A stretch of DNA of 64,000 nucleotides. Source: Microbacterium sp. B35-30. Its GTDB lineage: Bacteria > Actinomycetota > Actinomycetes > Actinomycetales > Microbacteriaceae. The notes under the pieces are model-generated. The model saw only the letters and a list, made by a program, of their open reading frames with translations, did no database searches and had not been told where the DNA came from. The translations under genes and the position numbers were made by a program. The stretch spans positions 62,001-126,000 of the forward strand of contig NZ_MWLQ01000018.1 in NCBI RefSeq assembly GCF_010634855.1, in the 5' to 3' direction. Position 1 is the first letter of the stretch. Every line of letters starts with the position of its first letter. Positions 16,883-25,920 of this stretch are shown here, in pieces.

Positions 16883-17908
16883 ATGGCCGCCAACGAGTCC
16901 GGGGGACGCAGTGCGACGCTGAGTGATGTCGCGAAGCGGGCGGGAGTGTCGATCGCGACAGCGTCGAAGGCCCTCAACGGCCGGGAGGACGTCGCGCCGG
17001 CGACCCGGCGGCGGGTGATGGATGCCGCCGAAGACCTGTCGTTCACCCCCAACGCCATGGCGCGTGGCCTCCTCGCGGGACGCACCGGCACCGTGGGCCT
17101 GCTCACGAGTGACCTCGAGGGCCGCTTCATGATCCCGATCCTGATGGGTGCCGAGGACGCCTTCGGCGCCGGGCAGATCAACGTGTTCCTCTGCGACGCA
17201 CGCGGCGACGCGATCCGCGAGCAGCACCACCTCAAGGCACTGCTGAGCCGGCGTGTCGACGGCATCATCGTCGTCGGCCGGCAGACCGACCCACGCCCGT
17301 CGCTCGGTCAGGAGATCCCCGTCCCGGTCGTGTACGCCTATGCGCCCTCCGACGACCCGCGCGACCTCTCGCTCACGCCCGACAACTACGCCGGCGGACG
17401 GCTGGCCGTCGAGCACCTCATCGCCTGTGGCCGCACCCGCATCGCCCACATCACCGGCGACCCCGCCTACGCCGCCGCCCAGGATCGCATCGCGGGAGCG
17501 CGGGCGGCGCTCGACGCGGCCGGCCTCGAGCTCGTGGGCGACCCGATGTTCTCGGAATGGACCGAGCACTGGGGTCGGGATGCCGCCGCGATGCTGCTGC
17601 AGCGGCATCCTGACGTCGACGCGATCTTCTGCGGATCCGACCAGCTCGCCCGCGGCGCCCTGGACACCGCGCGCGATCTCGGGCGCCGCGTGCCGGAGGA
17701 TCTCGCCGTCATCGGGTACGACAACTGGGAGGTGCTCTCGACCAACTCGCGGCCCGAGCTGACGAGCATCGACGCCAATCTCCAGCAGCTGGGGCGTCAG
17801 GCGGCCCAGCGGGTGTTCGACGCGATCGACGGCGTCGACATCGGTGAGGGCACCCACCACCTGCCGGTGCGCCTCATCATCCGCGGTTCGACGATCCCGC
17901 GGCGCTGA
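16883..17908 (+). CDS. LacI-family transcriptional regulator of the GH127/sugar ABC operon
   Basis: This 341-residue repressor has an N-terminal helix-turn-helix (TLSDVAKRAGVSIATASKAL, about 12-32) and hinge helix, then a periplasmic-binding-protein-like sensor domain (about 65-340). I chose the ATG at 16883: AGGAGG at 16873-16878 is four bases upstream, whereas the GTG one codon earlier is too close. It is divergent from the binding-protein gene, with two operator-like palindromes between them. Local regulation of that operon is therefore likely. The inducer is inferred to be an arabinose-containing sugar. Confidence 0.93.
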   Translation: MAANESGGRSATLSDVAKRAGVSIATASKALNGREDVAPATRRRVMDAAEDLSFTPNAMARGLLAGRTGTVGLLTSDLEGRFMIPILMGAEDAFGAGQINVFLCDARGDAIREQHHLKALLSRRVDGIIVVGRQTDPRPSLGQEIPVPVVYAYAPSDDPRDLSLTPDNYAGGRLAVEHLIACGRTRIAHITGDPAYAAAQDRIAGARAALDAAGLELVGDPMFSEWTEHWGRDAAAMLLQRHPDVDAIFCGSDQLARGALDTARDLGRRVPEDLAVIGYDNWEVLSTNSRPELTSIDANLQQLGRQAAQRVFDAIDGVDIGEGTHHLPVRLIIRGSTIPRR

Positions 17909-17920
17909 CGCGGCAGCCCG

Positions 17921-18517
17921 CTAGGTCACGTCGCGCCCGCGGCGACGCCACCAGGGGTGACGGCGGCGGGCTGCGGCATCCGTCTCCGCCTGCGCCTGCG
18001 CTGCGATGCGCGCGGCGCGACGTTCGCGCCATGCCGCGACCTCCGCGTCGACGTCACGCGTCGGGGTCACGACGGGCGGGCCGCCGAGCAGCTGCCGACG
18101 TGCCTCCACGATGCGGCGGTTGAAGTCCTCGAGCGCGTCCCGCACGTCGGCCTCGCCGGCGAGGGCATCGAGGCGCTCGTCGAGCTCGGCGCTCTCGACC
18201 CGGAGCCGGAGCGCCGGCGGGCCCAGGCCCGTGAGCTGCTCGCTCTCGATCTTGCGGCGGATCCACCAGTCCGGATCGTGGCTCTCGCCGAGGCCGGGGA
18301 TGGGCTTGCCCGCGCCGGGCAGATCATCGAACTCGCCCCGGCGGATCGCCTGCTGGATCGCGTTCTCGACGACCGCCGCCCGCTCGGCTGCCGAGAAGCC
18401 CCGTGCCGGCGGCGCGGCCGCGTGTGCGGCATCCACTTCGTCCGATGACAAGCCCTGCTCGCGCTGCCACTTCTCGAAGCGGTAGCGTTCGGCGGCTTCG
18501 CGCGGCCCCTCGGTCAT
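17921..18517 (-). CDS. DUF1992 (DnaJ-homologue subfamily C member 28-like) protein
   Basis: This 198-residue protein carries the DUF1992 signature: AAERAAVVENAIQQAIRRGE, then FDDLPGAGKPIPGL and DPDWWIRRKIESE. The family has no established biochemical role in bacteria. Eukaryotic members are DNAJC28. The C-terminal 40 residues are rich in Ala, Arg and Trp and are probably disordered. The ATG at 18517 overlaps the stop of the upstream NAD-epimerase gene (ATGA), so the two are co-transcribed. The same pairing is not something I can explain functionally. Confidence 0.85.
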   Translation of the reverse strand: MTEGPREAAERYRFEKWQREQGLSSDEVDAAHAAAPPARGFSAAERAAVVENAIQQAIRRGEFDDLPGAGKPIPGLGESHDPDWWIRRKIESEQLTGLGPPALRLRVESAELDERLDALAGEADVRDALEDFNRRIVEARRQLLGGPPVVTPTRDVDAEVAAWRERRAARIAAQAQAETDAAARRRHPWWRRRGRDVT

Positions 18518-19365
18518 GACCCCGTGACGTGATCCCGCCACGAATGCTGCGGGGCGTACCCGAGCACGCGCCGGGCCTTGTCGATGGAGAGCAGGGTGTC
18601 GTGCTCGCCGAGCTCGCGGGTCTCGACGCCGGGGAAGACCTCGGCGACGAGTTCGGCGTTGGGGCGCGACATCACGGTGTCGGCAGCGGCGATGATGTAG
18701 GTCTCGAACCCGGGCGGGGCGACCTCGAGCGCGCGCTGCACGGCCTGCGCGCCGTCGCGGGCGTCGATGTAGCCCCACAGGTTCCACTTGCGCGTCATCG
18801 CGTCGGCGTCGTACGACGGGAACGCGGCGTAGTCCTCGGGAACCATCACGTTCGAGAACCGCAGGCCGGTGATCGACAGCTCGGGGTGCCACCGCACCAG
18901 CTCGACCGCCATCCGCTCCTCGAGCGTCTTCACGAGCGAGTACACCGACTCCGGGCGCGGCGGGTACTCCTCGTCGACCGGGATGTACGGCGGCGCCACG
19001 TCGAACGGCAGACCCAGCACGGTCTCGCTCGAGGCGTAGACGAGGCGACGGATGCCGAGTCTCACGGCCGCCCAGAACACATTGAACGTCGCGGTCATGT
19101 TGTTGTGGAAGGTCGCGACATCGGAACGGATGCCGGGGGCGGGGATGGCCCCGAGGTGCACGACCCCGTCGAACCCGTCGTGGCGATCGTTCACCGCGGT
19201 GAGGGCGTCGATGACCTGGCCGTAGTCGGTGAGGTCGACCTGGACGAAGTCGGGGCCGCGGGCTCCCACCACGTCGAGGCCGATGACGTCGTGGCCGGCC
19301 GCACGCAGTTCGCGGGCGACGACGGTGCCGAGCTTTCCGGACGAGCCGGTGAGGGCGATGCGCAT
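18514..19365 (-). CDS. NAD(P)-dependent epimerase/dehydratase, extended SDR (uronate-dehydrogenase-like)
   Basis: This 283-residue extended SDR has the Rossmann nucleotide motif GSSGKLG at residues 7-13 and the catalytic YSLVK (Tyr-x3-Lys) near residue 142. The loop LRFSNVMVPEDYAAFP contacts the sugar part in related enzymes. Its size and motifs resemble uronate dehydrogenases and small nucleotide-sugar epimerases; which of these cannot be settled here. CAGGCT lies six bases before the ATG, a variant of the leaderless promoter box seen elsewhere in the window. The 19409-19493 palindrome lies immediately upstream. Confidence 0.85.
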   Translation of the reverse strand: MRIALTGSSGKLGTVVARELRAAGHDVIGLDVVGARGPDFVQVDLTDYGQVIDALTAVNDRHDGFDGVVHLGAIPAPGIRSDVATFHNNMTATFNVFWAAVRLGIRRLVYASSETVLGLPFDVAPPYIPVDEEYPPRPESVYSLVKTLEERMAVELVRWHPELSITGLRFSNVMVPEDYAAFPSYDADAMTRKWNLWGYIDARDGAQAVQRALEVAPPGFETYIIAAADTVMSRPNAELVAEVFPGVETRELGEHDTLLSIDKARRVLGYAPQHSWRDHVTGS

Positions 19366-19408
19366 GATTCCAGCCTGCCACTGCGCCGGGGGCAGGGACG
19401 TGTTCCCC

Positions 19409-19493
19409 TGCGAAAAGTCGGGTCGGTGACCACGACGCGCCGGTGATGGATACCGCGGCACGGCGTGTCGTGTGACGGGCCCGACTTTTCGCA
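19409..19493. repeat. 85-base intergenic palindromic element
   Basis: TGCGAAAAGTCGGG at 19409-19422 is perfectly inverted at 19480-19493. Nested inside, CACGACGCGCC (19431-19441) pairs with GGCGTGTCGTG (19462-19472), with a single G-U pair. The element fills the gap between two genes, both transcribed leftward, and codes for nothing I can recognise. Confidence 0.8.
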
Positions 19494-19517
19494 AGGCGGC
19501 GCTGGATTTCGGGGAGA

Positions 19518-20456
19518 TCAGTGCGCGGGCGCAGCGCCGGGGGTCGCCGGGGCTGTACGGCTGAGTCGCCGGAGCCGCTGCCGGGCGAAATCCTGCGCGC
19601 GCGGACCCTCCTCGAGCGCTTTCGCCGACACCGCCAGCACGATGCGGGTGATGGTCACGACGGGCAGCGGCGACCGGCGCAGGCCGAGCAGCTGCCGATA
19701 CCGGCGCGGCAGACTCGCAACGGCAGCGGCGAAGAGCACGCGGTAGGCGATGCGCATGATGCCGGTGAACGGCGCCGCGCGGAGGAACCGCACCACGTCG
19801 TCCACGCGCGCGTCGCGGCGGAGCTCGCCGCGTGCGAGGAACCCGTCGATGCGGGCGTGCAGCTCCCTCTCGCTCAGCGGCGGATCGGTGAGGCGCATGA
19901 GGCGGCCGGCCTGCGCCCACTCACGCACGTACGCGTCGCTGCCGCCGGGGATGGGTCCGCCCCACCGCTGGTGCGCCCCGAGGAAGGCCTCGGTGAAGGC
20001 GAGGTGCACCCACTCGACGAGGTCCGCGTCGCCCGCCGAGTAGTCCCGCGGGCCCGCGACGGACTCGTAAGAACCCTGGACCCGCTCGTGCAGCCGCGCG
20101 ATGCGCTGCGTCTCCTGCGCCGCCTGCGCGGTCGACCCGTAGGTGACGCAGATGATCCAGCGCACGGTGCCGGTGAGGCGCCCGATCGGGTCGTCGCGGT
20201 AGCGCGAGAAGTCATGCACGCCCGCCATCGCACCCGGATGCAGGGCCTGGATGAGCAGGGCACGGATGCCGGCGACGAAGGTTCCCGTGCCCGCATGCAC
20301 CGTCCACACGGCGCCGCCGTCCGCGAAGTACCCGGCGTCGTCGCCGTCGGCGAGGGCCCTGACCCACGGCGGCGTGCCGTCGGGATCGCCGGCGAGAGCG
20401 GTCAGCAGCCGGGCGCGGAGCGTCGGTCGTCGCGTCTTCGGAGCGTCTGCACCCAT
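19518..20456 (-). CDS. oxygenase MpaB family / DUF2236 protein
   Basis: This 312-residue protein belongs to the DUF2236 family, which includes fungal MpaB and bacterial latex-clearing (rubber oxygenase) catalytic domains. The conserved stretch LLIQALHPGAMAGVHDFSRY (about 87-106) supplies histidines that bind heme b in characterised relatives. EWVHLAFTEAFL is a second family block. No signal peptide is seen, so this is probably cytoplasmic or membrane-associated, unlike secreted Lcp. The natural substrate is unknown; the family is common in actinobacteria. The start ATG has CACGCT six bases upstream, again a leaderless-like arrangement. Confidence 0.88.
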   Translation of the reverse strand: MGADAPKTRRPTLRARLLTALAGDPDGTPPWVRALADGDDAGYFADGGAVWTVHAGTGTFVAGIRALLIQALHPGAMAGVHDFSRYRDDPIGRLTGTVRWIICVTYGSTAQAAQETQRIARLHERVQGSYESVAGPRDYSAGDADLVEWVHLAFTEAFLGAHQRWGGPIPGGSDAYVREWAQAGRLMRLTDPPLSERELHARIDGFLARGELRRDARVDDVVRFLRAAPFTGIMRIAYRVLFAAAVASLPRRYRQLLGLRRSPLPVVTITRIVLAVSAKALEEGPRAQDFARQRLRRLSRTAPATPGAAPAH

Positions 20457-20515
20457 GCCTCCAGCGTGCCACCTCTGGCGATCCGGGGCGCCGAGTGGCG
20501 GATAGGGTGTGCGCC

Positions 20516-21514
20516 ATGGACGACACGCGGCCGCTTCCCGCCGATCCCGTGCGCGTGGGCGTGCGGGAGGTGGCGCGCGCCGCAGGCGTGTCGACGCAGA
20601 CGGTGTCGCGCGTGCTCAATGAGCACCCGAACATCCGGCCCGAGACACGCGACCGGGTGCTGCAGGCGATCGCCGACCTCGGCTACCGCGTGAACAACGC
20701 CGCCCGCACGCTCGGCACCCGCACCACCCGCACGCTCGGGGTCATCGCCTCCGACGCGACGCTCTACGGGCCGGCCGTCGGGATCGCCGCGCTCGAGGCG
20801 GCGGCGCGCGACGCCGGCCGGTGGATCGCGACGGCCTACGCGGACGCCTCGGACGAGGCATCCGTCCGCGATGCGGCCGATCGACTCCTCGGACAGGGCG
20901 TGGACGGGCTCATCGTCCTCGCACCGCACGCGGCCACGCTGACGGCGCTGACGGGCGCGCACCCGGGGGTCGCGATCGCCGCGCTGCACACCGGACCGGG
21001 CGCCGAGGAGCAGGAGGCGGGCGCAGCCCTCGCCATCTCGCACCTCGTCGAGCTCGGTCATCGCCGCATCGGCCGGGTCGCCGGACCCGAGGAGTGGCTC
21101 GAGGCGCGCTCGCGGGAAGCGGGCATGCGACGCGCGCTCGAGGGCGCGGGGCTGGGGATTGAGTCGCACTGGAGCGGCGACTGGACCGCTGCGGCCGGCG
21201 CCGCGCTCGCCGAGCGGATCGCCGCCGCCGTGCGCGCCGGCGAGGCGACCGCGGTGGCTGTCGCCAACGACCAGATGGCGCTGGGGCTCATCGCGGGGCT
21301 CCGCGAGGCGGGCGTCGACGTGCCGGGCGACGTGAGCATCGTCGGTTTCGACGACAACCCGGATGCCGCGTACTACCGTCCGGCGCTCACCACGGTGGGG
21401 CTCGACCTGGCGGGCGAGGCACGCCGGGCTGTCGCCGCCGTGCTCGGTGCCACGGCACCCGCCGTCGCCGCGCCGCGTCTCGTCGTCCGCGCGTCAGCGG
21501 CGGCGCTGCGCTGA
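20516..21514 (+). CDS. LacI-family regulator, probable arabinose-operon repressor
   Basis: This 332-residue LacI protein has an N-terminal helix-turn-helix (REVARAAGVSTQTVSRVLNE, about 15-34) and a sugar-sensing domain with the usual IVGFDDNP block near 275. I chose the ATG at 20516 because TAGGGT ends seven bases upstream, a leaderless-type promoter; an in-frame GTG at 20495 is less likely. It stands directly upstream of araD-araB-araA, which carry a perfect LacI-type palindrome (21673-21686) in their promoter region, so it is the obvious regulator of them. Confidence 0.92.
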   Translation: MDDTRPLPADPVRVGVREVARAAGVSTQTVSRVLNEHPNIRPETRDRVLQAIADLGYRVNNAARTLGTRTTRTLGVIASDATLYGPAVGIAALEAAARDAGRWIATAYADASDEASVRDAADRLLGQGVDGLIVLAPHAATLTALTGAHPGVAIAALHTGPGAEEQEAGAALAISHLVELGHRRIGRVAGPEEWLEARSREAGMRRALEGAGLGIESHWSGDWTAAAGAALAERIAAAVRAGEATAVAVANDQMALGLIAGLREAGVDVPGDVSIVGFDDNPDAAYYRPALTTVGLDLAGEARRAVAAVLGATAPAVAAPRLVVRASAAALR

Positions 21515-21537
21515 CCACTCTCGACCCCTCCGCGGTG

Positions 21538-21643
21538 GCCGCGTCGAGAAATCAGGAAAGCTGAATGCCCCCAGGCTCAGAGTCGCGACATTCCGGGGCG
21601 CGTCATCGAACACCCGCCGATGTTCCTGAATCGTTGACGCGGC
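21538..21643. repeat. 106-base imperfect palindrome between lacI and araD
   Basis: The outer arms GCCGCGTC (21538-21545) and GACGCGGC (21636-21643) are perfect. Inside them TCAGGAA (21552-21558) pairs with TTCCTGA (21623-21629). It probably acts as a terminator or a REP-like element after the lacI gene. Confidence 0.6.
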
Positions 21644-21672
21644 TGCGCTACGGAGGGTTGGCTCCGGGGGGT

Positions 21673-21686
21673 TGTTACCGGTAACA
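21673..21686. promoter_or_regulatory. LacI-family operator of the araDBA operon
   Basis: TGTTACCGGTAACA is a perfect 14-bp palindrome with a central CG, the classic LacI-family operator form. It lies 45 bases before the araD start and downstream of the adjacent lacI gene. Confidence 0.85.
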
Positions 21687-21730
21687 TCGGCCTTCACTGT
21701 CGGCGATGAGCCGCCCCAGCACGAGACCCG

Positions 21731-22534
21731 ATGGAGGACCCCGTGACCAGCCCCGATCCGGCGACGCCGCCGCCCGCGTTCACACCCGAGGTCGAGGCAT
21801 CCATCGCCGCCGTCCGGGCCGATGTCGCGAAGCTCCACGGCGAGCTCGTGCGCTACGGCCTCGTGGTCTGGACGGGCGGCAACGTCTCGGGGCGCGTCCC
21901 CGGCGCCGACCTCTTCGTCATCAAGCCGTCCGGGGTCTCGTACGACGACCTCGCCCCCGAGAACATGATCCTGTGCGACCTCGACGGCAACGTCGTGCCC
22001 GGCGCACCCGGCAGCGAGCGGAGCCCCTCGAGCGACACGGCGGCGCACGCCTACGTGTACCGGAACATGCCCGAGGTCGGCGGCGTCGTGCACACGCACT
22101 CGACCTTCGCGGTGGCGTGGGCGGCACGCGGCGAGGAGATCCCCTGCGTCATCACAGCCATGGCCGATGAGTTCGGCGGACCGATCCCCGTCGGCCCGTT
22201 CGGCATCATCGGCGACGACTCGATCGGCCGCGGCATCGTCGAGACTCTCACCGGGCACCGCAGCCGCGCGGTGCTGATGCAGAACCATGGTCCGTTCACG
22301 ATCGGCACGTCGGCGAAGGACGCGGTCAAGGCCGCGGTGATGGTCGAGGACGTCGCCCGCACCGTGCACTACGCGCGGGAGGCCGGCCCGCTGATCCCGA
22401 TCCCGCAGGACGCGATCGACCGCCTCTTCGACCGCTACCAGAACGTCTACGGCCAGTCGTCCGACGAGCGCCGTGACGCGTCCGACGAGCGCCGTGACGC
22501 GTCCGACGAGCGCACGGAAGAGGGCGGCCGATGA
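21731..22534 (+). CDS. araD: L-ribulose-5-phosphate 4-epimerase
   Basis: This 267-residue class II aldolase-like enzyme converts L-ribulose 5-phosphate to D-xylulose 5-phosphate, the last step of the arabinose pathway. Visible motifs include TGGNVSGR (sugar-phosphate loop), the SSDTAAH segment, the zinc histidines in VVHTHSTFA and the third histidine in MQNHGPF. The C-terminus carries a tandem SDERRDA repeat made by a 21-bp DNA repeat and extends past the usual family end. A GTG at 21743 is an alternative start. The stop overlaps the araB start by ATGA. A LacI operator lies upstream. Confidence 0.94.
   Translation: MEDPVTSPDPATPPPAFTPEVEASIAAVRADVAKLHGELVRYGLVVWTGGNVSGRVPGADLFVIKPSGVSYDDLAPENMILCDLDGNVVPGAPGSERSPSSDTAAHAYVYRNMPEVGGVVHTHSTFAVAWAARGEEIPCVITAMADEFGGPIPVGPFGIIGDDSIGRGIVETLTGHRSRAVLMQNHGPFTIGTSAKDAVKAAVMVEDVARTVHYAREAGPLIPIPQDAIDRLFDRYQNVYGQSSDERRDASDERRDASDERTEEGGR
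22460..22513 (+). repeat. 21-bp tandem repeat inside the 3' end of araD
   Basis: TCCGACGAGCGCCGTGACGCG is repeated at 22460-22480 and 22481-22501, followed by a partial third copy to about 22513. Being a multiple of three, it adds SDERRDA units to AraD without breaking the frame. Confidence 0.9.
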
Positions 22535-24135
22535 GCGCCGAGGCGATCCGCACCGGGCGCACGACGCTCGGCATCGAGCTGGGCTCGACCCGCATCAAGG
22601 CGTGCCTCGTGGATGCCGACGACCCGGCGAACGTGCTCGCAGTGGGCTCGCACGCCTGGGAGAACCGGTACGAGTCCGGCCTCTGGACCTACTCGCTCGA
22701 GGACGTGTGGTCGGGCCTGCAGGCCGCGTACGCGGACCTCGTCTCCGACGCGCAGCAGCGCCATGGCGCCGCGCCCGAGACCTTCGCCGCGATCGGCGTC
22801 TCGGCGATGATGCACGGGTACCTCGCCTTCGACGAGGCGGGCACGCTGCTCGTGCCGTTCCGCACCTGGCGCAACACGAACACCGGCCCGGCGGCGGCGG
22901 AGCTCACCGACGCGTTCGGCGTGAACATCCCGCTGCGCTGGTCGATCGCGCACCTGCATCAGGCGGTGGTGGATGCCGAGCCTCACGTTCCCGACATCCG
23001 CTTCGTCACGACGCTCGCCGGCTACGTCCACCAGCGCCTGACGGGGGAGCGGGTGCTCGGCGTCGGCGACGCGTCGGGCATGTTCCCGATCGACTCCGCC
23101 ACGAGCGACTACGACGCCGCGATGCTCGCGCGCTACGACGCCCTTCGACAGGCTCAGGGACCGGCTGCCGGAACGCTGCCCGTCGCGAGCGTCGCCGAGC
23201 TGCTGCCCCGAGTGCTCGTCGCCGGGACTCCCGCCGGCGCGCTGACGGCCGAGGGTGCCGCACTGCTCGACCCGTCGGGAACCCTGCGCCCCGGCATCCC
23301 GTTCTGCGCTCCCGAAGGCGACGCCGGCACCGGCATGGTCGCGACCAACGCCGTCGCGCCGCGCACCGGCAACGTCAGTGCGGGCACCAGCATCTTCGCG
23401 ATGGTCGTGCTCGAGCGGCCGCTCGAACGCGTGCACCACGAGCTCGACCTCGTCACGACCCCGTCCGGCGACGCGGTGGCCATGGTCCACTGCAACAACG
23501 GCGCCAGCGAGCTGGCAGCCTGGGCGGGCATGTTCGCGCGCTTCGCCGCCGCGTCGGGGACGCCGCTCACCGACGACGCCGTGTACGAGACCCTGTTCCG
23601 CGAGGCGCTCGGGGGCGAGGCGGATGCCGGTGGGCTGCTGGCCTACAACCATCTCGCCGGCGAGCCGATCGCCGGTCTCACCGAGGGCCGCCCGCTGTTC
23701 GTGCGCACGCCCGACAGCCGCTTCACGCTCGCCAACGCGATGCGCGCGCAGCTCTACGGGGTCTTCGGCACGCTCGCCCTCGGCATGCGCGTGCTCGACG
23801 ACGAGGGGGTCCGGCTCGACCGGATGTTCGCCCACGGCGGCATGTTCCGCACCGCCGGGGTGGCGCAGCGCTTCCTCGCCGGCGCGCTCGGCGCTCCGGT
23901 GTCGGTCGGCGACACCGCATCGGAGGGCGGCGCGTGGGGCATCGCCGTGCTCGCCGCCTACCTCCCGCACACCGGCGACCTGAGCCTCGCCGCCTACCTC
24001 GAGCATCGGGTCTTCGCGAACGCGGCGATCGCGACCGCCGACCCCGACGCCGCCGATGTCGCCGGCTTCGCCGCCTACCTCGACCGCTACCGCGTCGGCC
24101 TCGCCGTCGAGGCCGCCGCCGTCACCGCTCTCTGA
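22531..24135 (+). CDS. araB: ribulokinase (FGGY family)
   Basis: This 534-residue FGGY kinase phosphorylates L-ribulose. The N-terminal ATPase-fold motif [15 protein letters not shown] (about 13-27) and the second-domain phosphate loop around [14 protein letters not shown] (about 284-297) are visible, and [10 protein letters not shown] (about 432-441) is the adenosine site. The start overlaps araD by ATGA and araA follows. Residues near 205 read [10 protein letters not shown], an insertion made by a mobile-looking repeat shared with an unrelated ABC gene. The kinase family is certain; ribulose specificity comes from its place between araD and araA. Confidence 0.92.
   Translation: MSAEAIRTGRTTLGIELGSTRIKACLVDADDPANVLAVGSHAWENRYESGLWTYSLEDVWSGLQAAYADLVSDAQQRHGAAPETFAAIGVSAMMHGYLAFDEAGTLLVPFRTWRNTNTGPAAAELTDAFGVNIPLRWSIAHLHQAVVDAEPHVPDIRFVTTLAGYVHQRLTGERVLGVGDASGMFPIDSATSDYDAAMLARYDALRQAQGPAAGTLPVASVAELLPRVLVAGTPAGALTAEGAALLDPSGTLRPGIPFCAPEGDAGTGMVATNAVAPRTGNVSAGTSIFAMVVLERPLERVHHELDLVTTPSGDAVAMVHCNNGASELAAWAGMFARFAAASGTPLTDDAVYETLFREALGGEADAGGLLAYNHLAGEPIAGLTEGRPLFVRTPDSRFTLANAMRAQLYGVFGTLALGMRVLDDEGVRLDRMFAHGGMFRTAGVAQRFLAGALGAPVSVGDTASEGGAWGIAVLAAYLPHTGDLSLAAYLEHRVFANAAIATADPDAADVAGFAAYLDRYRVGLAVEAAAVTAL
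23136..23164 (+). repeat. REP-like 29-base sequence inside araB
   Basis: The core CCCTTCGACAGGCTCAGGGA is flanked by CGACG and CCGG. The same 29 bases, with one change, lie in an ABC ATPase gene at 55591-55619. It reads in frame as DALRQAQGP in both genes. Confidence 0.85.
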
Positions 24136-24145
24136 CCTGACCCAC

Positions 24146-24220
24146 CGTGTCCCGATTTCCCGCCTTCGTGTCCCACTTCTCGCCGGTAGAGGCCGCTCTA
24201 TCGACCGAAAGTGGGACACG
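24146..24220. repeat. palindromic element between araB and araA
   Basis: CGTGTCCCACTT (24167-24178) is perfectly inverted at 24209-24220, and CGGTAGAG (24184-24191) pairs with CTCTATCG (24196-24203) inside. A degenerate direct copy of the left arm begins at 24146, exactly 21 bases earlier. It may process or attenuate the message between the two genes. Confidence 0.75.
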
Positions 24221-24255
24221 GATGCCTCGGACCTGAACGAACCGAAGGAACCACG

Positions 24256-25767
24256 ATGACCCGCACCCCCCTCTCCACCTCGCTCGACGGCTACGAGGTC
24301 TGGTTCGTCACCGGCAGCCAGAACCTCTACGGCGAAGAGACCCTCCGCCAGGTCGCCGAGCAGTCCCAGGCTGTCGCCGAGGGCCTCGCCGGCCTCCCCG
24401 TCAAGATCGTGTGGAAGCCTGTCCTCAAAGACTCCGACTCCATCCGCCGGCTTGCCCTCGACGTCAACGCGCGCGACGACGTCATCGGCGTCATGGCGTG
24501 GATGCACACGTTCAGCCCCGCGAAGATGTGGATCGCCGGACTCGACGCGCTGCAGAAGCCGCTGCTGCACCTGCACACGCAGGCGAACGTCGAGCTGCCG
24601 TGGGCCGACATCGACTTCGACTTCATGAACCTCAACCAGGCCGCGCACGGCGACCGCGAGTTCGGATACATCCAGACGCGCCTCGGCGTCGCGCGCAAGA
24701 CGGTCGTCGGACACGTGTCGAACCCCGCCGTGCGGCAGCAGGTCGAGGACTGGCAGCGCGCGGCCGCCGGGTGGGCGGCATCCCGTTCGCTCAAGCTCGC
24801 CCGCTTCGGCGACAACATGCGCTACGTCGCGGTCACCGAGGGCGACAAGACCGAAGCCGAGCTGCGGTTCGGCGTGCAGGTGAACACGTGGGGCGTCAAC
24901 GAGCTGGTGGAGAGGGTGGATGCCGCCACCGACGCCGACGTCGACGCCCTGGTCGCCGAGTACCTCGAGTCCTACGACGTCGCGCCTGAGCTGCGACCGG
25001 ACGGCGACCGCCACCAGTCGCTGCGCGACGGCGCGGCGATCGAGGTCGGGCTGCGCTCGTTCCTCGAGGAGGGCGGCTTCGGCGCCTTCACCACCTCGTT
25101 CGAGGACCTCGGCGGCCTGAAGCAGCTGCCCGGTCTCGCCGTGCAGCGCCTCATGGCCGAGGGCTATGGCTTCGGCGCCGAGGGCGACTGGAAGACCGCC
25201 ATCCTGGTGCGCGTCGCGAACGTGATGGGCGCGGGCCTCCCCGGCGGCGCGAGCCTCATGGAGGACTACACGTACGACCTCGTCGCCGGCGACGAGAAGA
25301 TCCTCGGCGCGCACATGCTCGAGGTCTCGCCGTCGCTGACCACCGCGAAGCCGCGCCTGGAGGTTCACCCGCTCGGCATCGGCGGCAAGGACGACCCGGT
25401 GCGGCTCGTGTTCACCGCCGACCCGGGCCCCGCCCTGGTCGTGGCCATGAGCGACATGCGCGACCGGTTCCGCCTGGTCGCGAACGTCGTGGAGAACGTC
25501 GACGCCCCCGACCTGCCGAAGCTGCCGGTGGGCCGCGCCGTCTGGAAGCCCGCGCCCGACTTCGCGACCAGCGCGGGCTGCTGGCTCGCGGCGGGTGCCG
25601 CCCATCACACCGTCATGACCACGGCCGTGGACATCGAGGTGTTCCGCGACTTCGCCGACATCGCCGGCACCGAGCTGGTCGTGATCGATGAGGACACCAC
25701 CGTGCGCGGCTTCCAGCGGGAGCTCCGCTGGAACCAGGCGTACTACCGTCTCGCGCAGGGGCTGTGA
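24256..25767 (+). CDS. araA: L-arabinose isomerase
   Basis: This 503-residue enzyme converts L-arabinose to L-ribulose in the cytoplasm. The metal and catalytic residues equivalent to E. coli Glu306, Glu333, His350 and His450 are seen as Glu309 (in AEGDWKTA), Glu336 (LMEDYTYD), His353 (GAHMLEVSP) and the GAAHHT pair at 450-451. Length matches the family (about 500). I chose the ATG at 24256, with AAGGAA about six bases upstream; the frame is open further back through the palindrome but that is not family sequence. It is the third gene of the ara operon, separated from araB by a 120-base gap with a stem-loop. Confidence 0.96.
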   Translation: MTRTPLSTSLDGYEVWFVTGSQNLYGEETLRQVAEQSQAVAEGLAGLPVKIVWKPVLKDSDSIRRLALDVNARDDVIGVMAWMHTFSPAKMWIAGLDALQKPLLHLHTQANVELPWADIDFDFMNLNQAAHGDREFGYIQTRLGVARKTVVGHVSNPAVRQQVEDWQRAAAGWAASRSLKLARFGDNMRYVAVTEGDKTEAELRFGVQVNTWGVNELVERVDAATDADVDALVAEYLESYDVAPELRPDGDRHQSLRDGAAIEVGLRSFLEEGGFGAFTTSFEDLGGLKQLPGLAVQRLMAEGYGFGAEGDWKTAILVRVANVMGAGLPGGASLMEDYTYDLVAGDEKILGAHMLEVSPSLTTAKPRLEVHPLGIGGKDDPVRLVFTADPGPALVVAMSDMRDRFRLVANVVENVDAPDLPKLPVGRAVWKPAPDFATSAGCWLAAGAAHHTVMTTAVDIEVFRDFADIAGTELVVIDEDTTVRGFQRELRWNQAYYRLAQGL

Positions 25768-25798
25768 GCCCGTCGCGGAGTGCCTGGGCTCGCTGAGA

Positions 25799-25873
25799 CC
25801 GGGGATTCCGCGCGAGGCAGGGGGCGTCGCCCTCTGTCTCGGCGCACATCCCCGGGTTCGAGGCGCGCGAACC
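25799..25873. repeat. palindromic element and hairpin downstream of araA
   Basis: CCGGGGAT (25799-25806) is inverted at 25848-25855, enclosing a GCGCGAGGCAGGGGGC-like arm that pairs with GCCCTCTGTCTCGGCGC. A second hairpin GGTTCG/CGAACC follows at 25855-25873. It probably ends the araDBA transcript. Confidence 0.7.
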
Positions 25874-25920
25874 TCGCCGCTACTCTGGTTGGCGGCATCC
25901 CCGATCTCCTAGGAGCCCTC

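Noticed and set aside
22447-25608. A 1,053-codon open frame antisense to araB and araA
   Set aside because: It is a frame shadow of high-GC coding DNA: composition is Gly/Arg/Val/Glu-rich without motifs, and the sense genes are complete and conserved.
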